NCBI GenBank assembly: GCA_963070105.1
Contig: OY718805.1
Location: 8,739,152 to 8,803,151 of the forward strand
Length of the DNA: 64,000 bases
Source: Litomosoides sigmodontis
Taxonomy: Eukaryota; Nematoda; Chromadorea; Rhabditida; Onchocercidae
Direction: 5' to 3'
Shown here: piece after piece, positions 56,687-64,000 of the stretch
How positions within the stretch are numbered: position 1 is the first letter of the stretch
Layout: every line of letters begins with the position of its first letter
The notes under the pieces: model-generated
The model's input: only the letters and a program-made list of their open reading frames with translations
Databases searched by the model: none
What the model was told of the DNA's origin: nothing
Made by a program: the position numbers and the translations under genes

Positions 56687-57589
56687 ATGCGCTTAATGCA
56701 CCTACTTTTCCCACTTCTCCTCCACGCAATCATTCACACTACGGTAAGTTCATTACGGCTTAGAAAATACTTCGTGATGAATAATTTCATGGAATTTCAG
56801 AAAGCACAAACGCAGCAACCGAATTCACCCGACTTATGGGGGGCAGGGCCAAGTAACGATGAAACGGATTCAGAGAATTTACTGATAGACGAAGAAGATG
56901 AAATGGAAGAGGAATCGTCGAACTCACCTTTTCAAGGAGAGCATGTCGAATTAGACTATGAGGATCAGCACGCTTCGTCAAATGCGCATGGAAAGGCTAA
57001 TGCGACTGAAAAGTCGGAAAACGGAAAAAGAGTGTCTAAACAGTCGACATTGGATAATTTCGGAAGTGCCAAAACCGCTCGGAAGCAATACAATTGTTCG
57101 ATATGTGCGAAAGTGTTTCATTATTCATCGAATTTAAGAGTTCATCGGAGGATTCATACTGGTGAAAAGCCGTTCAACTGCTCGGTGTGCGGGAAACGCT
57201 TCCGCTATTCTTCGGTTTCGAATGCACACCGAACGATTCACAGTGGTGAAATGCTGTACAATTGTTCACTTTGCGGGGCTTCGTTTAATTACTTATCGAA
57301 CTTGAGAACTCACCAGAAAATTCATACCGGTGAGAAACCGCACGGTTGTTCGGAATGCGAGAAAAGGTTCGGCCGATCATCCACGTTGGTCAATCACATG
57401 AGGACTCACACAGGCGAAAGACCGTTTAAATGCACGCAATGCGCGAAATGTTTTTCCCAGTTATCGTCGTTGAACGCACATATCAGAAGTCATGCAGGTG
57501 AAAAACCGTATATTTGTTCCATTTGCTCTCGGTGCTTTTCACAGTCGTCACACTTGAAAAGACACGTGCAGCGTGTTCACGGCAGTTGA
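56687..57589 (+). CDS. Leader-bearing six-finger C2H2 protein, copy 9
   Basis: Exon 1 is 56687-56743 (MRLMHLLFPLLLHAIIHTT), the intron is 56744-56800 (57 nt, stop-free), and exon 2 is 56801-57589; 281 residues spliced, 300 with the intron. The leader joins the MRLMH start of copies 1, 2 and 8 to the HAIIHTT end of copies 3, 5 and 7. Six fingers with helix positions -1/2/3/6 YSNV, YSVA, YSNT, RSTN, QSSA and QSHR. Finger 2 has Ser in place of the core helix Leu (SSVSNAH) and its linker is HSGEML, so this finger may be unstable. Fingers 3-4 resemble copy 5, and the 3' end and flank resemble copies 1 and 6. Upstream type B. Confidence 0.9.
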   Translation: MRLMHLLFPLLLHAIIHTTVSSLRLRKYFVMNNFMEFQKAQTQQPNSPDLWGAGPSNDETDSENLLIDEEDEMEEESSNSPFQGEHVELDYEDQHASSNAHGKANATEKSENGKRVSKQSTLDNFGSAKTARKQYNCSICAKVFHYSSNLRVHRRIHTGEKPFNCSVCGKRFRYSSVSNAHRTIHSGEMLYNCSLCGASFNYLSNLRTHQKIHTGEKPHGCSECEKRFGRSSTLVNHMRTHTGERPFKCTQCAKCFSQLSSLNAHIRSHAGEKPYICSICSRCFSQSSHLKRHVQRVHGS

Positions 57590-58860
57590 AATCGGCGCAA
57601 ACATCCGGAATGCGCTCGCGCGATTCTTTTAAGACGATATTTGCATTAATCCGCTGTTGCTAACTTACTTTTCCCTCACGTTTTGATGAATAAACTTTTC
57701 GCTCCAAATATGAAGTCACTCAGAAGCGTATTAATAAGTTAATTACTTTGATTCTTCAAGTAAAAATTGTTGTCTAACTACAATGAGCATCATGACAAGA
57801 ATGAGAATTTGCTATGACATTTGCGCCTCATCGCTTTATCATATCAATTATTAACAATGAGATTCATAAGTGATATTTTGCAATGAAAAGGGAAGAGGTT
57901 ATTAGTGAGTAAAAAGAAGTGTACTACGTGAAAGAGGTACTAAAATCCTAAGTGGCCGTGTTTTCAATTCCATCTTCACGCATTTGCCCATCAATTTTTC
58001 GTTGCGAAAAGAGGCAGGTAAATTTTCTGTTTTTGTACTGAAATTTTGGACGAATTCAGTAGTAATCACATGACGTTGAATGTAATCACATGACACTTAC
58101 GCCAACTGCTCAAATGCATGAACAAGTAAATTACTGTATTTTTGACTTTAGCTACAGCTTGAGATGTTCCGCAGGAGACTCTCATAACCGCTGAAATGAG
58201 TATGGCATGGCCTGACAGCGCCAAATAAGTTCAGTTTTAATTCTTTGACAAACAATTGATGAATTTTAAAGAATCTTCTATCGGTGTTAACTAATTCTAC
58301 CGCTGTCCTTTGACCCAGTGCCCAGCTTTGAATAGCCAGCCATTGAATAATTTATTATACTACTCAATAACTAACTATTGTAATAAATAGCAACAGCTAC
58401 AATGGTTATAAAAATTGTCAAATGAAACTGCATAAAATATGCTGCCAGTGCTTTGCATAAATCATTTTCCGATTGAATGAAAAAATAGAAATGGAATTAT
58501 TAGGTAGTAGAAATTGAAGAGCTCTCTTTATAATTTTGTATTGAAGCGTGCACTGTAAATTTATCGAAATGTGCATTTGCGGCAACGATTCATTGGCAGT
58601 TCCTGAATAAAGCCTTCCGATGACCGCCAGCAAATTCTCCGCCGTCATTTTACTGCATCAGTTGTATTCCATTTACTTCAAAACAATGAACCTTTTTAAA
58701 TTCGCTGTTATCTAGCAGAAATAAGTTGCTATGCTTTTGGTTAAACGAAAGATTTCCTTATTCTAGCAGAAGTAGAAACGCCTGGTCACACGTGGTCACT
58801 TCGTATCCGCGTTTTTGTGAACTTAATATTTTTCAGGATTGGTAACTTACATAAATCAAT
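57590..58860 (+). repeat. Tandem spacer between copies 9 and 10
   Basis: Homologous to 44039-45309: the copy 1/6/9-type 3' flank with AATAAA, then a B-type upstream region with the TGTAATCACATGACG join near 58065. The acceptor TTTTTCAG lies about 24 nt before the copy 10 ATG. No gene is supported. Confidence 0.8.
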
Positions 58861-59823
58861 ATGCGCTTAATGCACCTACTTTTCCCACTTCTCCTCCACG
58901 CAATCATTCACACTACGGTAAGTTCATTACGGCTTAGAAAATACTTCGTGATGAATAATTTCATAGAATTTCAGGAAGCACAAACGCAGCAACCGAATTC
59001 ACCCGACTTATGGGGGGCAGGGCCGAGTAACGATGAATCGGATTCGGAGAATTTAGTGATAGACGAAGAAGATGAAGTGGAGGAGGAATCGTCGAATTTA
59101 CCTTTTCAAGGAGAGCATGTCGAATTAGACTATGAGGATCAACATGCTTCGTCAAAAGCGCCTGGAAATCAGCATGCTTCGTCAAAAGCGCATGTAAAGG
59201 CTAGCGCGACTGAAAAGTCGGAACGCGGAAAAAGAGTGTCTAAACAGTCGACATTGGATAATTCCGGAAGTGTCGAAGCCGCTCGGAAGCAATACAATTG
59301 TTCGATATGTCGGAGAGTGTTTCGTCATCCATCGAATTTAAAAGTTCATGAGAGGATTCATACTGGTGAAAAGCCGTTCAACTGCTCGGTGTGCGGGGAA
59401 AGCTTCGCTTATTCTTCGTCTTTGAATGCACACAGAACGATTCACACTGGTGAAAAGCTGTACAATTGTTCATTTTGTGGGTTTTCGGTTAATTATTTAT
59501 CGAACTTGAGAGCTCACGAGAGAACTCATACCGGTGAGAAGCCGTACGGTTGTTCGATATGCGAGAAAAGGTTCGCCCGATCATCCGGGTTGAACTGTCA
59601 TTTGAGGACTCACACAGGTGAAAAACCTTTTCAGTGTTCGGTATGTGCGATGAGCTTTTCTTTTTCATCGTTGTTGAGAGCACATGTGAAGAGGCATGCA
59701 GGTGAAAAGCCCTACATTTGCTCGATTTGCTCTCGGGGCTTTTCACGGTTGTCACACTTGGAAGCACACGTGCGGCGTGTTCGCGGCAGGTGCAATCGGC
59801 GCAAACATCCGAAATGCGTTTGA
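58861..59823 (+). CDS. Leader-bearing six-finger C2H2 protein, copy 10 (most divergent)
   Basis: Exon 1 is 58861-58917 (MRLMHLLFPLLLHAIIHTT), the intron is 58918-58974 (57 nt, stop-free), and exon 2 is 58975-59823; 301 residues spliced, 320 with the intron. A short tandem duplication of QHASSKA lengthens the spacer after the acidic block. The patch reads KQSTLDNSG, losing the Phe of the PIP-like motif. Fingers 1-3 follow the family. Fingers 4-6 differ clearly (CSICEKRFARSSGLNCH, CSVCAMSFSFSSLLRAH, SRLSHLEAH), with helix positions -1/2/3/6 HSNV, YSSA, YSNA, RSGC, FSLA and RSHA. The last finger reads AHVRRVRGRC, with its second His lost, and the tail (NRRKHPKCV) is Cys/Lys-rich like that of copy 3. 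Upstream type B, in tandem behind copy 9; it ends the array. Confidence 0.9.
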   Translation: MRLMHLLFPLLLHAIIHTTVSSLRLRKYFVMNNFIEFQEAQTQQPNSPDLWGAGPSNDESDSENLVIDEEDEVEEESSNLPFQGEHVELDYEDQHASSKAPGNQHASSKAHVKASATEKSERGKRVSKQSTLDNSGSVEAARKQYNCSICRRVFRHPSNLKVHERIHTGEKPFNCSVCGESFAYSSSLNAHRTIHTGEKLYNCSFCGFSVNYLSNLRAHERTHTGEKPYGCSICEKRFARSSGLNCHLRTHTGEKPFQCSVCAMSFSFSSLLRAHVKRHAGEKPYICSICSRGFSRLSHLEAHVRRVRGRCNRRKHPKCV

Positions 59824-62800
59824 ACGAGCAGAAGGAAGCACGAAACAGCGCTCCGCTCCTTCGCAACTGTTTATGTTTGCAATTATTCTCCGTTTATAAT
59901 TAACTTTTTGTCACGTGTGCGTGAATAAAATTCTTTGGTTGACATTTTGAAATGGGCCACTTACGACAGGCTAATCAATCGGTGCGCAAATTTTATTTTG
60001 AAAATGCTAAGTATTATGCTAACACAGAAACGAAAACAGTTATTGTTTGTGCCATTGTTAGCCGATTGCGAACATTTTCACTCAGCACTGCTTGACCAGT
60101 TTTTTCCACCGAGCTTGTTTAATTAGTAAATTAATGAATGAATGAACGTTTGGTAACCTTTGCATTGACACTTTACTGATAGGGATTGTAGCAAAGGGAT
60201 TCCTCCAGTGGATTTTGAACCACTTTTAATTAATTCATTTTAATAAATATTTACCGTGAAGGAAGCATATGCGAGGAAATAAACGCTGCAAGTTAATTAA
60301 ATCATGCATCTCCACTTCAAATATGTTCATCATGTTGAGGTATCTTTAGAGAAGCATCAGCACGACTTCGGAAGCAAAAAAAAAAAACTTCAAAAGTTTC
60401 ATCATATGAATTCTAGACTTATCAGCTCATCTCGCTGTGGCGCTTCGCTTCACATCTCTTTGTGAAAGTTAAACGAATGAATTCATTGAGATTCCCAAAA
60501 GAAGCGGCACACTTTTCATTTTTCAGTTACAGAAACCCTCCGTTACCGTATTCATTTGAGAATTGAATATGAACCAAAAAACAACTCCCATTTGTCATTC
60601 ATCGCTCATCATTCGCCCACGCCCAATTTCGCTCAAATTTCAATGATAATTTTTGTGTATTATTGTTCTTCAATAATTTTAAGTTATTTCAGATATCATT
60701 TCACCTCCAGCTTTTCCTTCCTCCATCGATTGAGCGGAAGAAATAAAAGAATTGAAAAATAAAATTGTACAAATTGAAGTCACTCTGCTTCGCTTACTTT
60801 TGTTTTTCTCTTGTCAAAATTTTGCAAAAACCAAACTCCCAAATATCATTTTCTATTTATCCCTCCCATTCATTGCATTACTTCTCGGAGAATTTGCACA
60901 AAAAAAATGTTCAAGAAATTGGCGACAAAAATATTAGAAATGTTCGGAGAAGGAAACAACCCGTAAAAGTATCAAATAATTTTGAATAAATAAAATGAAT
61001 GAATAAATGAAAAATGAAAATGAATAAATAAAATTGATATATATATATCAATTTTTTTTATTATATATATATATCAATTTTATATATATATATATATACG
61101 TGCATATGTGCACACGTACACACACGCACGCACACATACGTACGCTACGCACACACACACAGTATATATACGTGATAAACACGCATTAACATAAACAAAG
61201 GACACATATACGGAAATTTTTCGATTGTTTACATTCAGTGTTGTTAGATTTAGCCTTAGAAACTACACGCTCTGTGCGCGCGTGCGTGTGTGCGCGTGTG
61301 CGTGTGTGCGCGTGTGTGTGTGCGTGCGTGTGTGTGTGTGTATGTGTCTGTGCATTTCAATGAAATTTCTTTTTGGAAGTCTATAACTGCTCGACGCTGT
61401 TTCATCAAACCAAATCCATCCTCTCTCCCTCTCTTCAAAACAAATATTGTCAATTAAAATCTTTTGGCTTAAAATTTTCAAAAAATTTTTCAAATTCAAC
61501 TTTTGCCATTTTGGATTGCAAAAAGACCAATTGATAGTGTAAGATTGGGCAAAAAAATTTTGTCTTTTTTACATCCTATAAATGCATGCAGTATGCATTT
61601 TAAGATATTTGCAATTTCACTTTTCCTCCTCACAAAGAAAAAAGACAACGATGCTAGCAAGCTATCAATGAAAAAATAAAGCATACAAAGAAAAGTTAAT
61701 AAGAATAATTATTAATTATAAGTTGCTAATTTTTAAGACAATTTCGAAATTTATAAGAAATTAAAAAAAACCAGTGATGCTCCCTGCATTATTTAAAAAA
61801 AAAAAGGTAATTGTGAATGCTTTAAAAAAATTTTTTATTACAAATTAATTTCTTAGTGTTTTTTTTATTAATTTAAAAGCAAAAAGTTATGGAGAGAAGC
61901 AAATTCTTATGTTTAATTTAATTTCGCAAAATTTTATATGTCATATGATAGAAATGCAATTTGTTTGGGAAATCTTCTTCATCTATCGCCATTTAAATGT
62001 GGAAATTGTTCATCATTTTAATCTAAAGCTGGCTCTCTCTCTCTCTCTCTCTGAAGAGATATAGAGAGAGAGAGAAAAGCAGGTCTTCTTTCATCTTCTA
62101 ACGCAATGTAATAATTTAAACTAATAAGAGACTAACGATGCTTCTAGGTCTAAGAAGCATTTTTACGGTTATCTTTTGTTTGATAGATCTTTCAAATAAA
62201 TTATTAGATTGAGGAAAAAGTATTTAAATTATTTGAATTTGAAAAATAATTCGAAGAAAAAAATTAAATTATTAGATCAAAGAAGTTAAAAATGAAAATA
62301 ATTTTATATTTTATTTGCATTAGAAAAATAATCATATTTTCAGCATTTTTCTCTGCTTTTTTTTTTGAAATAATTACTGAAACTTTAATAACGTTCGTGC
62401 TAATTCAATGCAATGAAAGTTTTTCCTTCCCTAAAAATATTGAACATGTTTTTTGTTCAGAAATTTGTTGTTTAAACCATTTTTAACTCAAAATATTTTA
62501 ATTTGATTACAGCCACGAACAATTTGCATACATGTCAGATGCACCTGACTGAAAAAAAAAGCATGTCTTTTGAATTCGTTCCTTTTTTTTTTCTTTTCTT
62601 TTCCACTTACTTTGTGCTCACTTTTTTTTTTGAAATATTGAGGAATTTAATTAAATGAGCGGTAATTTGCTTCATAGTAAATAGAAAATGAAATTATCCA
62701 AAATTGGAGCAAGCAACGGATCAACAGGAGCGTACTTTACTTGCTCTTTTAGGTTTTTTTTTTTCGTGCATGTTGAAAATACTGGAAGGGATAAGTTGTG

Positions 62801-63135
62801 ACCAAAGTAATTGGCGACTGATTTAATTTTAATTTTTTCGTGCACAGAGAGCTCAAAAAAATGAGAGAAAAAAAAAAACGATAAACATTTTTGTTTTGCA
62901 ACGGTGATAATTGATTGGTATAAAAGAAGTAAAATTGTTTAAAATATCAATTTGAAAATATAATGAATTTTTTTAAAACATTGACCACAAAATATTTTGC
63001 ACTTCCTAAAATGTATTTTATTTGTTTTTTTAAACTTATTTTTAATATTTTGTAACGAATCGTTTCTTTTTTTTTGCATTCTTTTGTAACGAAAAAAATC
63101 AAAGTTGCAATAAGTAAAATTAGGATGTAAGTACT

Positions 63136-63180
<45 letters not shown>

Positions 63181-64000
63181 GCGTGTGTAATTTTAGACAA
63201 TGAATTTTAGAAATTTGTAAATTGAATTGACATAACATGGAATATGTGGAAATTTAGTAAAAAAAATGGTAATAAACGATTGCGAATCTAATCTAATACT
63301 AATAAATTTTAAAATAAATAATAACTGGTCTGGTTTTTAAATAATGCATACGAAATGAGTTGTGAGAGTGTTTTAGAAGAGATTTGCATAATTAAATGCT
63401 GGATATCAGTGGACTGTTGCAATGCACAGAAAATATAAGTAAGTGGTCAACACTTGACCGATCAACAGGCAGGATAATATAGGTGGGATAGCTAGCTAGC
63501 TTACCACATGAGTTATTGTTAGCTGTTGATAGCTGTTATTTTGCTTATATTTGATATTCATTGCTAGCATTCTGCTAAATTATCATTCGTTTTATTCCAC
63601 GAAGAAAGAGAGCGAGAGAGAGAGAGAGAGAGAGGGACAGAGAGTGGAAGTGGAAGATTTTCTCTCAAAAAGTTTTCACTTTCGCTTTCGCTTTTTCCCT
63701 TTTACCGTTCAACTCTTCACCAATCATTTTCCTTCACTCAATTAAATTTTAAACGCCTTTTTTTTTAATTCCCTTCTGGTACGGTGTGGTAGAAATTAGA
63801 AGTAGCCATACAGTATCTTTTGTTTTTCTTCTTCAACTTTACGATGAATTTTTCATTCGAAAAGTTGTGAAGTATTTTAGAATTTCATATTTCCTCTATC
63901 CTTCTCTATCATTCTTTAAAAGGGTAAAAAAATTTGTGTTGTTGGTCGATTGATGTGAATAGCTAGGAGCAAAGCTGATAAGCGATCAATGATTTCATCT
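59824..64000. other. No gene recognised; simple repeats
   Basis: The 3' flank of copy 10 (AATAAA near 59923), then AT-rich DNA with TA/AC runs (about 61038-61165), a GT/GC-rich run (about 61268-61342), a CT then GA inverted tract (about 62034-62076), a TG run (about 63139-63188) and a GA run (about 63605-63635). About 63808-63890 is homologous to 40080-40180. No exon is supported. Confidence 0.5.

Overview
The window is AT-rich animal DNA and almost certainly nematode. Coding regions are split into small exons, the 3' splice sites follow the nematode TTTTCAG/TTTCAG consensus, and the ion-channel gene is of a type I know only from nematodes (EXP-1-like). I could not fix the species; a parasitic clade is possible but unproven. 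All multi-exon models were built by hand from splice sites, reading phase and family resemblance.

Left part (1-23.4 kb). A 28-bp minisatellite fills the left edge (1-756). A 12-exon Cys-loop receptor gene lies on the minus strand (4787-9867). The three residues that set ion selectivity read E-T-E instead of P-A-R, as in the nematode GABA-gated cation channel EXP-1. A decayed stretch that may derive from ATG5 (11918-12410) and the complete three-exon gene for ribosomal protein S23 (12622-13453) follow on the minus strand. From 13.5 to 23.4 kb I see no gene, but there is an about 2-kb, nearly pure AAT microsatellite.

Middle (23.4-34.5 kb). A nine-exon plus-strand gene encodes a secreted carbonic-anhydrase-related protein of the CA10/CA11 (nematode CAH-1/CAH-2) type that has lost two of the three zinc ligands. 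Its 8.3-kb first intron holds, on the opposite strand, the first member of a C2H2 zinc-finger family.

Right part (29-60 kb). The dominant feature is a young multigene family: nine apparently intact two-exon genes and one 3' fragment. Each intact gene encodes a 19-residue (18 in one copy) hydrophobic leader on exon 1, an acidic segment, a basic patch with a PIP-box-like sequence, and six C2H2 fingers joined by TGEKP-type linkers. The 57-nt intron is a multiple of three and is stop-free in eight of nine copies, so spliced and retained forms would both be in frame. Copies occur as divergent pairs over a repeated 1.45-kb intergenic block, and as tandem followers. The array surrounds a complete tyrosine hydroxylase gene (48114-53709), and a piece of that gene has been copied, inverted, into the array near 40.3 kb.

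The tyrosine hydroxylase, the GABA-type receptor and the carbonic-anhydrase-related protein would be expected to act in neurons or muscle, but they show no operon-like spacing and are probably independent. The most novel element is the zinc-finger family, which combines nuclear DNA-binding features with a secretory-type leader. After 60 kb I see only simple repeats and AT-rich sequence.
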